A DNA stretch of 41,768 bases from DASXZH01 sp036502005 (GCA_036502005.1 DASXZH010000025.1:1-41768), one strand, 5' to 3'; numbered from the stretch's first letter, positions 24,763 to 33,708 are shown. The notes: generated from the letters alone by a model not told the origin. Made by a program: numbers and translations.

Positions 24763-26163
24763 ATGCAGGGTGCGTGGAGGGTTGGGCTTCTAGTCATCAT
24801 ATTTGTAGGGCTGCTCTTTGGCGCCTACGCCCTGCTGGGCAAAAGCTTTCTTGCGCCAAAGGTAAACACCTACTATGCCGACTTTGCCGATGCGGCAGGA
24901 ACGGCACAGGGAACGCCCGTTCTTATGGCAGGCGTTCGAATCGGTGAAGTCTCCAAAGTTGACTTGGCAAGCCCCAAAGTCGCGCGGCTAACTTTGGCCA
25001 TCGAAAAAAAATATGGCATTCCGAAAGGTTCGACGGCCACCATTCAGACTTCTCTTATCGGGTTCGGCCAGCAGCCGGTAGTGATTGTTCCCCCCTCCGT
25101 CGCGGAACCGATCATGCGTCCCAACTCGGTTATCCCGGGCGCCCACGGGACCGGCCTGGATGCCTTTTTGCCAGATATCAAAACGACCCTCAGCGAACTC
25201 AACAAGACTCTGGTCGCAACTCGCGGCTTTTTGGAAGACGAGAAGCTTAAGGGCGGCGTCGAGAAGCTCCTTGAAACCAGCAATAAAACGGTTGAGCAGT
25301 TTGGGCAAATCGCCCAGCATGCGAACGCCCTCCTAGGAGATAACCAAGCCAAAATCCAGGCGGCTATAAGCAACGCGGCCCAGGCCATGACCGACATTAG
25401 AAAGAGCACGGCTATCGTCGCCGAGTTTGCCAAGGATCCAAAGTGGAAGCAGCAATCGATCGGCCTTCTGGATAAGCTCAACGCCACCAGTGCCAAGGCC
25501 GAAAACCTGATGGAGAACCTGAACGCCTTCGTGACCGATCCGAAGCTGAGGCAACCCATCAATCAGGCGGTTGCCAACACGGCCAAGATCACCGACACCG
25601 GCACGCGCATCGCCGACAACACAGAAACGATCACGAAGAATGGAATCGTGATGTCCCAAAAGGCGATTGAGATCGAAGACAAAGCCAAGGACCTGGAAGA
25701 CGACGCCAGGAAAGTATTGGACAAGCTTCAGAGCGCTTTTGGGTTCAAAAAGCCAAGCGCTTTGCTATCCGGCCCGGTTACCGGCTCCATTGATTTTCTT
25801 CGCTCAACCCGGCCCGGGCATACCCGAACCGACCTAAACTTTACGATTCCCTTGCAAAAAGAGAACATCCATCTGGGCCTTTATGATGCCTTTGAATCGA
25901 ACAAAATCAATGCCGAATTGGGTGAGAAGTTCGGGAAAAACAATGAGTTCCTGTACGGGGTTTACGCCAGTAAACCGGGGGTTGGGGTAGACTACCAGCT
26001 TGCGCGCAGGCTATTCTTGCGGGGTGATTTGTACGATGTCAACAATCCCCATTTGGATTTGCGAGCGCGAGTAGAGTTCGGAAACGGCTTTTATGGTTGG
26101 TTGGGCGTGGATAGATTGCTCAAAACTAACGCGCTGGTAATCGGCGTCGGTTTCCGAAAATAA
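24763..26163 (+). CDS. MCE-domain (MlaD-like) lipid transport protein with beta-rich C-terminus
   Basis: 466 residues. One N-terminal membrane helix (LLVIIFVGLLFGAYALL, ~9-25) leads to a single MCE domain (~35-125, with GTPVLMAGVRIGEV and STATIQTSLIGFG). A long helical stretch (~140-330, NKTLVATRGFLEDEKLKGG type) follows, then ~125 residues of alternating strands (LNFTIPL, IHLGLYDAF, LFLRGDLYDV, FYGWLGVDRLL, ALVIGVGF). This order matches the Veillonella-type MlaD, which spans the envelope and ends in an outer-membrane barrel. It would carry phospholipids between inner and outer membranes with an ABC transporter (MlaEF), not in this window. The barrel is an inference from strand pattern. Confidence 0.85.
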   Translation: MQGAWRVGLLVIIFVGLLFGAYALLGKSFLAPKVNTYYADFADAAGTAQGTPVLMAGVRIGEVSKVDLASPKVARLTLAIEKKYGIPKGSTATIQTSLIGFGQQPVVIVPPSVAEPIMRPNSVIPGAHGTGLDAFLPDIKTTLSELNKTLVATRGFLEDEKLKGGVEKLLETSNKTVEQFGQIAQHANALLGDNQAKIQAAISNAAQAMTDIRKSTAIVAEFAKDPKWKQQSIGLLDKLNATSAKAENLMENLNAFVTDPKLRQPINQAVANTAKITDTGTRIADNTETITKNGIVMSQKAIEIEDKAKDLEDDARKVLDKLQSAFGFKKPSALLSGPVTGSIDFLRSTRPGHTRTDLNFTIPLQKENIHLGLYDAFESNKINAELGEKFGKNNEFLYGVYASKPGVGVDYQLARRLFLRGDLYDVNNPHLDLRARVEFGNGFYGWLGVDRLLKTNALVIGVGFRK

Positions 26164-26199
26164 GCCCTTGGGCTAAACCTGCTAAAGAGGATTTTATAG

Positions 26200-26724
26200 A
26201 TGAAAGTGATTTTGAACCAGGCCGTGCCTAAGGTCGGTAAAGAAGGCCAGATTGTAACCGTTGCCGATGGCTTTGCCCGCAACTTCCTTTTCCCGCGCAA
26301 GCTTGCCGTGCTTGCCGAGAAGAACCAGGTCGCCGCTCTTGAGCGACGCCATGCCCGGCTAGCCGCCAAAGGCGCCGAGACTCTTACGGTTGCTGAAAAG
26401 CAGAAAGAGAAGATCAACGGGGTTACCGTTAAGATCGAAGGCAAGGTTGGAAAGGATGCCGGCAAACTCTTTGGAGCGATTACTGCCCAAGATGTTGCCG
26501 ACGCTCTGAAGGCTCAGCACGGTTTTGAAATCGACCGCAAGAAGATCGGTTTGGTGCAGGCGATCAAGCGTCTCGGCACAACCGAGGTAGAGCTTGACCT
26601 TCACCAGAACGTGGACGCGAAGATCTCGGTTGTGGTCTACGATCCGGACGCTCCGGAGCCTGTGGCAGAGGCCGCTCCTGTTGAAGAAGCAGCCGAAGAA
26701 GAGCCTGTAGCCGTCGAAGCGTAG
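26200..26724 (+). CDS. rplI: 50S ribosomal protein bL9
   Basis: 174 residues. The N-terminal rRNA-binding domain MKVILNQAVPKVGKEG, then GFARNFLFPRKLAV, is typical. A helix and a C-terminal domain (GKLFGAITAQDVADAL, GTTEVELDLH) follow. The tail after ~150 is Ala/Glu/Pro-rich and longer than the usual ~150 residues. GAGGA lies nine bases before the ATG. It is alone between the MCE gene and a strong terminator; it is not in the common rpsF-ssb-rpsR-rplI order. Confidence 0.97.
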   Translation: MKVILNQAVPKVGKEGQIVTVADGFARNFLFPRKLAVLAEKNQVAALERRHARLAAKGAETLTVAEKQKEKINGVTVKIEGKVGKDAGKLFGAITAQDVADALKAQHGFEIDRKKIGLVQAIKRLGTTEVELDLHQNVDAKISVVVYDPDAPEPVAEAAPVEEAAEEEPVAVEA

Positions 26725-26740
26725 GTTTCTAGGTTTTGAG

Positions 26741-26772
26741 AGCCGGTTCCATTTTTGGAACCGGCTTTTTTG
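26741..26772 (+). terminator. Rho-independent terminator of rplI
   Basis: AGCCGGTTCC (26741-26750) and GGAACCGGCT (26757-26766) form a perfect 10-bp stem with a 6-nt loop, followed by TTTTT. Confidence 0.92.
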
Positions 26773-26790
26773 TTTTCGTCGTTGTTTTGA

Positions 26791-26815
26791 CCTTCTCGGG
26801 GCGGATTATAAGAAT
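26791..26815 (+). repeat. 25-bp direct repeat, left copy
   Basis: It reads CCTTCTCGGGGCGGATTATA and then AGAAT, and matches 27653-27677 at 23 of 25 positions. The two copies bracket the nucleotidyltransferase gene and a small exported-protein gene. Confidence 0.7.
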
Positions 26816-26843
26816 CAGAAACGTTGAGAATAACTGCCCAGTC

Positions 26844-26849
26844 TATAAT
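26844..26849 (+). promoter_or_regulatory. -10 box of the MNT-type gene
   Basis: TATAAT ends five bases before the ATG at 26855. TTGAGA lies at 26824, only 14 bp upstream. The mRNA should be leaderless. Confidence 0.45.
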
Positions 26850-26854
26850 CAGGG

Positions 26855-27145
26855 ATGGACTCCGCAAAAGTAGCTTCGGCGCTTGAGCCCCTAAAGGCCC
26901 AGTTCTCAACGTTGGGCGTAAGGCAACTGCTCCTAGTGGGGTCGGTGGCGAGAGGAGAATATCAATCGGGGAGTGACGTTGACTTCGTGGTCGAGTTCGA
27001 AGGCCCTGCTACTTTCTTTGCCTACATGGAACTTGTCGAATTGCTTGAGAAAGCACTGGAACTTCCGGTCGACCTCGCAACTATAAACACCCTGCGTCCA
27101 GAAATCGCGGACACCGTATTGTCCGAGGCCCGTCGAGTTGCGTAG
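26855..27145 (+). CDS. MNT-type minimal nucleotidyltransferase (MntA-like)
   Basis: A 96-residue domain with GSVARGEYQSGSDVDFVVEF, the GSxARG...SDxD signature of polymerase-beta-like minimal nucleotidyltransferases, plus a third acidic residue in PVDLAT. Proteins of this size are usually MntA antitoxins that adenylylate a HepT (HEPN) RNase toxin encoded next to them. No HepT reading frame is visible on either side, so this is an orphan; it may act on a distant HepT or have another target. Confidence 0.85.
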   Translation: MDSAKVASALEPLKAQFSTLGVRQLLLVGSVARGEYQSGSDVDFVVEFEGPATFFAYMELVELLEKALELPVDLATINTLRPEIADTVLSEARRVA

Positions 27146-27169
27146 GGATCCCACGTCGGTTTTCAGGCA

Positions 27170-27267
27170 GGTCCAAGGGACCGAAGCAAGATAGCCCAGT
27201 CATAGCGGCTCTGGCAGCGTAGGGCTGGGTTACATGCACCCTGTCACCGTATCAGGTCTGAAGGACC
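27170..27267. repeat. Triloop hairpin cluster
   Basis: GGTCC-AAG-GGACC (27170-27182) and GGTCT-GAA-GGACC (27255-27267) are 5-bp stems with 3-nt loops. Between them AGCCCAG can pair with CTGGGTT. It resembles the cluster at 21123-21241. The rest of 27146-27310 shows no gene. Confidence 0.55.
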
Positions 27268-27310
27268 GGGACCCCATCGACAACATACTTAATTTCGTTT
27301 ACGCCTCCCC

Positions 27311-27601
27311 CTAATCAAGGGCAGCGATAGAGATCGGGTAGCCATGTCGACTCTCTTGATACAAAAAATCTCTACAGTGGCGCTGCTCCTTCACCAAACC
27401 AAATACCTCGACAAATCTTCCTTGCCGACTAAACTGGTAGGGAAAGTGGTGCCTCCGAAGCGCCTTTGAAATATTTCCAACAATCGATGGAGACCGACTG
27501 TCAATAAAGCCTACAACGACCCACTTGTTACGGGCGAGAACAAGGGTAGCCGCCGAGATGAAAACAAACGCAAGTGCAAATCGAGAACGTACTCTCTTCA
27601 T
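27311..27601 (-). CDS. Small exported protein of unknown function
   Basis: A 96-residue protein. The N-terminus MKRVRSRFALAFVFISAAT is a signal peptide or membrane anchor, followed by a mixed alpha/beta chain (KWVVVGFIDS, SIVGNISKALRRHHFPYQ, RFVEVFGLV). GGGA lies five bases before the ATG. I do not recognise the family; the pattern of a strand, a helix and another strand after the signal suggests a small secreted domain. It lies between the two 25-bp direct repeats. Confidence 0.6.
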   Translation of the reverse strand: MKRVRSRFALAFVFISAATLVLARNKWVVVGFIDSRSPSIVGNISKALRRHHFPYQFSRQGRFVEVFGLVKEQRHCRDFLYQESRHGYPISIAALD

Positions 27602-27652
27602 AGCTTCCCTATCCTAGCTGAAATTTTCCTTCGGAGTCTTGTTGCTTGGCCA

Positions 27653-27677
27653 CCTTCTCGGGGCGGACTATAAGGAT
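27653..27677 (+). repeat. 25-bp direct repeat, right copy
   Basis: It reads CCTTCTCGGGGCGGACTATA and then AGGAT. See the left copy at 26791-26815. Confidence 0.7.
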
Positions 27678-27694
27678 GGAGGTTTATTTGTTGC

Positions 27695-28123
27695 TCATTT
27701 AGCGGTAGGTTTTGGAAAGAGGATGGAGGCATGTCTACCGCCATACTTCAATAAAATTCTTTTCGTTTCGGCTGAATGGGCATAGTCCAAAGCCGTTTCC
27801 CCATCGACAAGCCAATTGGGATTAGCCCCGGCCTTGAACAACGCCTTCACAACATCAGGGTGATCGTCATAGGCCGCAGATGCAAGAGGGGTATCAGCAG
27901 GATCGGATACAAAATTCGGATCAGCGCCTGCGCGAATTAGAGCTTGGACCTGCGCAAGGTTGCCATCTTCCGCGGCCTGCATAAGCGGGTCGTTCAGCGT
28001 GAACTCCTTGTAACACCCTGCGGCAACGAAAGTGGACAAAGCAAGCACGGTCGAGGCCATTGCCGCGAGGGTCACATAACTCGCCAGTCGACGCCGACGA
28101 GTTTTGGCGAGATTAGAAATCAT
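27695..28123 (-). CDS. Ankyrin-repeat lipoprotein
   Basis: 142 residues. A basic N-terminus and hydrophobic segment end in the lipobox VAAGC (~37). Three ankyrin repeats follow: DPLMQAAEDGNLAQVQALI, TPLASAAYDDHPDVVKALF and a shorter TALDYAHSAETKRILLKYG. Loops carry the RAGADPNF and KAGANPNW consensus. It is exported and lipid-anchored and should bind a protein partner in the envelope. Partner unknown; it is transcribed alone. Confidence 0.82.
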   Translation of the reverse strand: MISNLAKTRRRRLASYVTLAAMASTVLALSTFVAAGCYKEFTLNDPLMQAAEDGNLAQVQALIRAGADPNFVSDPADTPLASAAYDDHPDVVKALFKAGANPNWLVDGETALDYAHSAETKRILLKYGGRHASILFPKPTAK

Positions 28124-28224
28124 TGAACAACGTCTTGTTTATTGGGGTGCCCTCCGGAACAGGAGTATCGTAGTCACAGGTTTGTTCCACACTACCGAAT
28201 TTGTCGAATCCAGAGCCGGATCAC

Positions 28225-28315
28225 CCGCGACCCCGCGTGGCCCTTCCGCTTAGATTGCCGCGTCGCTCCAGCGCGACTTCGTCGCACTGGATCTCCTCGC
28301 AATGACAAAATTTCA
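28225..28315. repeat. REP-like intergenic palindrome
   Basis: CCAGCGCGAC (28268-28277) and GTCGCACTGG (28281-28290) are complementary except for one pair. Read on the minus strand the block begins TGTCATTGCGAGGAGATC, the form of a repeat seen between genes in many bacteria. Confidence 0.65.
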
Positions 28316-28340
28316 AGTTTGGGCGACTGCACTCCAAATT

Positions 28341-29414
28341 TTAATACCGAGCCGTCTTCTGCCCCGCCCCGGCCGCCTGGGTCATTTCTAACACCATGCG
28401 CTCCAGGCTCTCGATCCCGCTAAAGGAGGCAAGCTGCCCCTTCAGTCGCGCGTCGCAATCGGAAACCGCCTGAAAACAGGCGGCTAAGAACGGAAAGCTC
28501 ATATTGCGGGCAAGCTGCATCATCTTCCGCTGCTTCCAATCCGGGTCATTGGCAAGATTGGGGCGGCCCGGCATCAAAGCAAGCAAATCGGAAGGCATGT
28601 TGGCAGGGTCGCATTTGGCTTCCACGCAAATCCGCGCCTGCCACAACGACCTAAGCTGGCTGGTAATGGTTGGGATGATGATACGAAACGAGATATCCTC
28701 TACCTTGTTGTTCGCCCCCATGATAATGCGCAGGTGCCGCAGCACTTCCCCACTATCGCCGCGCGAGATGGCATCCACCATTTTGTAAATGTTCCACTCC
28801 GGCGAAGCGACCGTAACGGTCTTCACGTCCTGCTCCGTGATCTGGGGCCCAGCGCTGAAGATGGCAAGCTTTTCAAGCTCTTCTTGGGCGCGGCTAAGGT
28901 TTCCACCCGTCATCTCGCGCAAGGTCTCGGCAGCGCGCTCGTTGATCTTCTTTTCAAGCCTTTCCGCTTCCGCTTTGATGCCCGGAATCACGTCCTTGGG
29001 GTCCGTTTTGAAAACCCAAACGTCTCCGCCGCCAGACTTAACAGCGGCCTCCCAACCTTTTCGGGCATTCTCCAGCTTTCGCTGCTTGTCGGAATCGCCC
29101 TGTTCTTCATCCATGACCAAGATGACAAGCGAAGACTCCGGAAGCTTCGGGATCTTGAACTCTTTATGGGTCTCGTTTCGGCCAAGATTTCGAACCACAA
29201 CGGTGCGGCGTGGGCTCAAAAAGGGCGTAGTCCCGGCCGAGGCAAACCAATCGGTCGGGGTGCTGGAATCTCCCACAAAGGTTTCCAGATCAAAATCGTC
29301 ACCAGCGGAGGCGGTTTGGATGAGATCGGTCAGCGCGCGACCGCGCAGCACGTATTCATCGCCCGAAAGGAGAACGACCGTGTTCTTAAGAGCCTTAGTG
29401 CTATCCCACTTCAT
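28341..29414 (-). CDS. holA: DNA polymerase III subunit delta
   Basis: 357 residues, the usual size for HolA. The N-terminal motif LLSGDEYVLRGRALTDLI, the strand LVILVMDEEQGD, and the middle helices with EMTGGNLSRAQEELEKLAIF (the G-N-x-x-x-x-x-E-x-EKL family block) are diagnostic. The C-terminal helical domain follows. It opens the beta sliding clamp as part of the clamp loader. It lies next to the transglutaminase gene on the same strand (25-bp gap). Confidence 0.93.
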   Translation of the reverse strand: MKWDSTKALKNTVVLLSGDEYVLRGRALTDLIQTASAGDDFDLETFVGDSSTPTDWFASAGTTPFLSPRRTVVVRNLGRNETHKEFKIPKLPESSLVILVMDEEQGDSDKQRKLENARKGWEAAVKSGGGDVWVFKTDPKDVIPGIKAEAERLEKKINERAAETLREMTGGNLSRAQEELEKLAIFSAGPQITEQDVKTVTVASPEWNIYKMVDAISRGDSGEVLRHLRIIMGANNKVEDISFRIIIPTITSQLRSLWQARICVEAKCDPANMPSDLLALMPGRPNLANDPDWKQRKMMQLARNMSFPFLAACFQAVSDCDARLKGQLASFSGIESLERMVLEMTQAAGAGQKTARY

Positions 29415-29439
29415 GCAGACTCTTATTATGAGTCAGATT

Positions 29440-31551
29440 TCAGGCTAAGTCTTCCTTAGAACGCTTGATGTTTTTCAGCTTTGCCCTCGCGGCATTTACA
29501 AGCTTCGTGAAATCGCTAATCTGCTCGTCCGAGGGTTCTTTGCTTCCGTAGAAGGTTTGCACGAAGGCCCCCGTCGCCAAGCTCACCGAATCAAAACTGC
29601 CATCCAGATAGGGCTTAACGGACTCCAAATACTCAAATGGGGTTTGGCTCGGGCGCCGCGGTTTGCCCGTTCGCGTTTCCAGCATCCGAATAAGATTCAC
29701 GTACTGTTTCTCAACTTCCGCCAGCTTCCCTTTCTTCTTGACGAGTGTAAAGTTGAATCTCTTTGCAAGCCTGAGCCCCAGTGTTATAAGCCCAAACAGT
29801 AAGATGGCGGCGGTTGCGTAGATCACTGTCGGAGTCTCATACCACGGCCCCGAATCTTGCTTTGAGCCACGTCCCGCGCCAGGCGCTTCGGCGGCGCCAT
29901 CGGTCGCGTCGAAAATTGTCCACCCCGATTCGTTGAAATAGATCTCGCTCCAGGCATGGAAATCGGTGTCGGAATACTGATAGTTTCCGTTCGAATCCTG
30001 GCCAGGGTTGGTGAAATTCGCATAGCCAATCACGAACCTTGCGGGAAGGTGGGCTGCTCGCGCGCAAACCGTCATCGCGCTGGCAAACAAATCGCAGTAG
30101 CCTCGCTTGCTCTCAAAAAGGAAGTAATCGACGGGGTCCTTGCCCTCCGGAACGGCGGGGGCGTTAAGATCATAGGTGCATTGCTTCGCAATCGCGTCTC
30201 TTAAGCGCACCGCTTTTTCATAGCCGTTTTTGGAGCCAGCAACGGTCTCTTCAGCGAACCGCCTAACCCTCTGGGTCGTTCTCGTGTTTCCATCATCCGA
30301 ATACGAAGTTACTCCGCCAACCGCGGCCGGCGCGGTTACAGGCTGAGCTGTCGCATAGGCGGCGCTTCCGGAGGCATTTTGACCGGGAGCAAATGCAAAA
30401 GTTGAGTTGATTATCGTTCCGTCAAGCCGGTAATCACTTGTCGGGAAGCTCCCTTGCTTTATGTCTCCGGGGATCGGAATCGCGTCGTAAGATCCGGCGC
30501 TGTAATGGATGGTAAATTCCGCTGACGCAGCACTTTTTCCGGCATAAGTGTTTGCGGCGAACTCAGCCCTGTGCTCGTCGGTGTCGTTTGCAAGGTCTGT
30601 GAGTTCGTCCCAGCCCCGCGCGCTAGCCCCCAAGTATGTGTGGTAGCGCAGATAACGCGTAGGCAATTGGGGGCCGCCGTACACGGTGAGTGAAAAAATG
30701 GGACGCCCAATAAGGGGTGCATGAGGCCCCGTTCCCACGCCTTCGACATCCGTGTTTGTAAAGTTGATGCTTGAGACTGCTGGGGTGTTGGCGTTAAGCG
30801 CCCTTCGCATGGAAGGGGAATTGGGAATTGAGATTTTTACAAAGCCCGAAACCCCCTGCAGCGAAAACCGCAGGAAGGGAGCCCCGATCAAACTGATAAG
30901 GACCACAACCAAAGCCGTAACGAGGGCCCATTCCGGTCCTGCCATCCAGCGCCAAGGCCCTCTCCTTAATGCCCTTGAATAATTCGATTGGTCCTTCGCA
31001 TCGAGCGACGTCGAAACATAACCTGAGTCGACCGCCCGAAGCATCATACTGCGCGAATGAGACCTCGCAAACAGAGTCGCGTAGCATAGGAGAAAGCCAA
31101 AAAAGAGGAAAGGCGAAGCCCTGAAAGTGTCCCAAGCGCCGATAAAACCAAACAGCGCGATGCCGGGAACGGCTTGAAATAAGAGGGTGGAATCGCGCCA
31201 GGCAACGAAACTGCAAAAACCCAACATCCAGCAAAGCCAGCCGGCAACCCGAAGCTGCTCGGGAAAACCTTCGGAAGGTAGAAGGTCGTTTAATCCTCCT
31301 TCATAAAACATCGCAACCAGAGCTAACGCCAGATAGAAAACCCCATCGGCCCGGGCAAGCTTTTTCGGCAAAAACGCCTGTAGGATGGCCGCGACTACGG
31401 TGCCAAGTAGGACTAGCCCGACCATGAGATAGGCCACATCGGGAGCACCTAGGGAATAGCCTGCGCAATACACTGCGAGACCCGAAGCGATGCCCGTCAA
31501 CGCATAATCCGGCCAACCGAGTTGCAGAATGCTGTTTTGCACCTTCTCCAC
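29440..31551 (-). CDS. Membrane transglutaminase-like protein (TgpA type)
   Basis: 703 residues. About six N-terminal membrane helices (1-~250) are followed by an external region with a transglutaminase-like core. Catalytic Cys is in RGYCDLFASAM (~485), His in DFHAWSEIYF (~529) and Asp in IFDATDG (~543). A C-terminal helix (YATAAILLFGLITLGLRLA) and a ~100-residue cytoplasmic DUF4129-like tail follow. The GTG start shares one base with the DUF58 stop codon (TAGTG). The set moxR-DUF58-tgpA is a common operon, thought to act in envelope protein maturation; the exact reaction is unknown. Confidence 0.9.
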   Translation of the reverse strand: MEKVQNSILQLGWPDYALTGIASGLAVYCAGYSLGAPDVAYLMVGLVLLGTVVAAILQAFLPKKLARADGVFYLALALVAMFYEGGLNDLLPSEGFPEQLRVAGWLCWMLGFCSFVAWRDSTLLFQAVPGIALFGFIGAWDTFRASPFLFFGFLLCYATLFARSHSRSMMLRAVDSGYVSTSLDAKDQSNYSRALRRGPWRWMAGPEWALVTALVVVLISLIGAPFLRFSLQGVSGFVKISIPNSPSMRRALNANTPAVSSINFTNTDVEGVGTGPHAPLIGRPIFSLTVYGGPQLPTRYLRYHTYLGASARGWDELTDLANDTDEHRAEFAANTYAGKSAASAEFTIHYSAGSYDAIPIPGDIKQGSFPTSDYRLDGTIINSTFAFAPGQNASGSAAYATAQPVTAPAAVGGVTSYSDDGNTRTTQRVRRFAEETVAGSKNGYEKAVRLRDAIAKQCTYDLNAPAVPEGKDPVDYFLFESKRGYCDLFASAMTVCARAAHLPARFVIGYANFTNPGQDSNGNYQYSDTDFHAWSEIYFNESGWTIFDATDGAAEAPGAGRGSKQDSGPWYETPTVIYATAAILLFGLITLGLRLAKRFNFTLVKKKGKLAEVEKQYVNLIRMLETRTGKPRRPSQTPFEYLESVKPYLDGSFDSVSLATGAFVQTFYGSKEPSDEQISDFTKLVNAARAKLKNIKRSKEDLA

Positions 31552-32753
31552 TACAGGCTCTCCGGTTTTGGCACTAGCTGTACTTTTGCTCCGGCCATAG
31601 TAAGAGCTTCAATGTAATGGATTGAACCGGCCGTGTTCACAAGGTTTCCGCTTCTTGGCGGTAGGTACTCGTCCGCATCGTAAAGCATGGCAACTACTTG
31701 AATGCCGGATGCAAGACAGCGCCGGACTTCTTGAGGCAATGCATCGTCGGCGATGGAAAGGAAGGCGAAGATGAGGCCTCCCGCCGGCATTGATCGCCGT
31801 GCCTGCTCCACTTCCTCTGCGATCGTCATGTCTGAATCGGCTTCAACGGTCGCCAAGATGGCCAACAGGCGCTGGTTGTGGTCGTTGTAAACGCTGGAAC
31901 TGATGGCCGTTCCGGTAAGGGTCGGAAAGCTGATTTCGCCGCCTTGGCGAAGCATCCGGTCTGCCATGAAAGCTGCGTTGGCGCAGATCTGCTCCAAGGT
32001 TGTCGCAGCACCCACGCCGATATCGGTTTGGTGCGTTCTTTGAATCACGAAAGAAGTTGCCGAATAGGAGCCGGTGGCAAATTCTTTCACAAGCAACTTG
32101 CCTGCTCTCGCGCTGGAGCGCCAGTGAACATAGCGCAACGAATCGCCGGAACTGTACTCGCGCACGCCTCTCGGTTCGATCCCCGAACCGCGGCCAAGGC
32201 CGGTTTCTGATTCTGAAATTCCATAAGCCGGGGCAGGAGGGATCTCGAAATCGACCGGCATAGGGCTGGGCAGCACCATCATTTCCACCGCCGAGACATC
32301 GTAAGTTCGTTCGCTCGTTACCAAGCCCAAAGCATCAGTTCCCAAAACCTTAACCTGGCTCCAGCGGAAACGCCCTCGCCTAAGCGGCCGAAACGTATAT
32401 TGACTCTGGATCGGCACATCGAATGCAGGCGCAATGGGCAGGCTTGCGCTAAGGTCGGCCATCACCATCTTCGGAGGCAAAACGTCTTCGATAACCACGA
32501 GCGGCCGACGGATTCGCCGCTCGCTCCAGATCGTAATTTCAACTTTGACGACTTCGCCGACTTTAACCGTATCAGGCGCGTGCCGATCGAATCGCAGGCC
32601 CCGCACGGAGCGGTAGGATTGCAACCTGGCCATGAGGATGGTGCCCAAGATTGCCGTGCTCATGTAGAAGAGGGCAGCCGAGTTCAGCATGATCGCGACC
32701 ACGACCAGAAAAAGGGCCGAGGTTACGAGCGCTGTACGGGCCGCCTGCCTCAT
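31551..32753 (-). CDS. DUF58 domain protein
   Basis: 400 residues. Two membrane helices lie at ~5-40. A beta domain (IWSERRIRRPLVVIEDVLPP type) follows, then the DUF58 signature REYSSGDSLRYVHWRSSARAG (~200) and a von Willebrand A-like fold toward the end. It is a usual partner of MoxR ATPases, perhaps as a substrate or adaptor at the inner membrane. It lies four bases downstream of moxR and overlaps the transglutaminase gene by one base. Confidence 0.92.
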   Translation of the reverse strand: MRQAARTALVTSALFLVVVAIMLNSAALFYMSTAILGTILMARLQSYRSVRGLRFDRHAPDTVKVGEVVKVEITIWSERRIRRPLVVIEDVLPPKMVMADLSASLPIAPAFDVPIQSQYTFRPLRRGRFRWSQVKVLGTDALGLVTSERTYDVSAVEMMVLPSPMPVDFEIPPAPAYGISESETGLGRGSGIEPRGVREYSSGDSLRYVHWRSSARAGKLLVKEFATGSYSATSFVIQRTHQTDIGVGAATTLEQICANAAFMADRMLRQGGEISFPTLTGTAISSSVYNDHNQRLLAILATVEADSDMTIAEEVEQARRSMPAGGLIFAFLSIADDALPQEVRRCLASGIQVVAMLYDADEYLPPRSGNLVNTAGSIHYIEALTMAGAKVQLVPKPESL

Positions 32754-32757
32754 ATGT

Positions 32758-33708
32758 TTAGTTCACCGGAACCGGCGCCGATACCGTGTTGAGGATCCTC
32801 TCGATGACGGCCGCCGTTGTTGCTCCCTGAGTTTTCAGTTCGGCTCTCGGCACCACGCGGTGGGTGAGAACGGCTGCCGCGACCGCTTTAACGTCGTCCG
32901 GCCTTACATAGTCCAAACCATCCATAGCGGCGCTCGCTTGGGCAGCTCGCATCAAATATAGCGAGCCACGGGGTGAAGAACCCATCACAAGCATGTTGCT
33001 GCTTCTGGTAGCGAGAACGATATCGAGGATGTATTCGCGGACCTTGTCGTGTACGAACACATCGCGGACGGCGACCTGCATATCGAGCAGGGTTTCCAGG
33101 TCTACAACTTCCTTAACCAACTCAAGCGGGTGGGAAACTTGCTGCTGGCTAAGAATGCTTAGCTCGTACTCCTTGTCCGGATACCCAAGCGAGATCCTGG
33201 CGAAAAAGCGATCTAGTTGAGCTTCAGGAAGCGGATAGGTGCCCGTCATTTCAACCGTGTTTTGGGTTGCGACGACAAAGAACGGTTCCGGCAGCGGGCG
33301 GGTAACGCCGTCGGTCGTAACCTGCCTTTCTTCCATTGCTTCTAAAAGCGAGGACTGTGTTTTAGGAGTGGCGCGGTTGATTTCGTCAACAAGGACGATG
33401 TTGCCAAAAATGGGCCCTGCGCGGAACTCGAATTCCGCTGTCTTCTGGTTGAAAATGGAAGAGCCGGTGATGTCGGCGGGAAGCAGGTCTGGCGTGAACT
33501 GAATTCGTTGAAAAGCGCCGCCTAAGCTCTTGGCAAGCGCCTTAGCAAGGGTTGTCTTCCCAACGCCGGGAATGTCCTCGATAAGTAAGTGTCCATTGCA
33601 GCAAAGCGTAAGCACGGCCATTTTGACCGTTTCGTTCTTGCCAACGATCGCGCGCTCGACTTCGGAAATGATGGACTGAGCATGAGTTTGTACCTCTGAA
33701 GCTCTCAA
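32758..33708 (-). CDS. MoxR family AAA+ ATPase
   Basis: 316 residues. Walker A is IPGVGKTTLAKALA (~46-59), Walker B is IVLVDEINRATPKTQSSLLEAMEERQ (shown as start VLVDEINRA, ~111), and sensor 1 is FFVVATQN. The C-terminal lid carries SPRGSLYLMRAAQA. This is the MoxR/RavA-type chaperone ATPase. The start is TTG with GGGGG six bases upstream. It is the first gene of the moxR-DUF58-transglutaminase operon and is divergent from the ROK kinase. Confidence 0.93.
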   Translation of the reverse strand: MRASEVQTHAQSIISEVERAIVGKNETVKMAVLTLCCNGHLLIEDIPGVGKTTLAKALAKSLGGAFQRIQFTPDLLPADITGSSIFNQKTAEFEFRAGPIFGNIVLVDEINRATPKTQSSLLEAMEERQVTTDGVTRPLPEPFFVVATQNTVEMTGTYPLPEAQLDRFFARISLGYPDKEYELSILSQQQVSHPLELVKEVVDLETLLDMQVAVRDVFVHDKVREYILDIVLATRSSNMLVMGSSPRGSLYLMRAAQASAAMDGLDYVRPDDVKAVAAAVLTHRVVPRAELKTQGATTAAVIERILNTVSAPVPVN

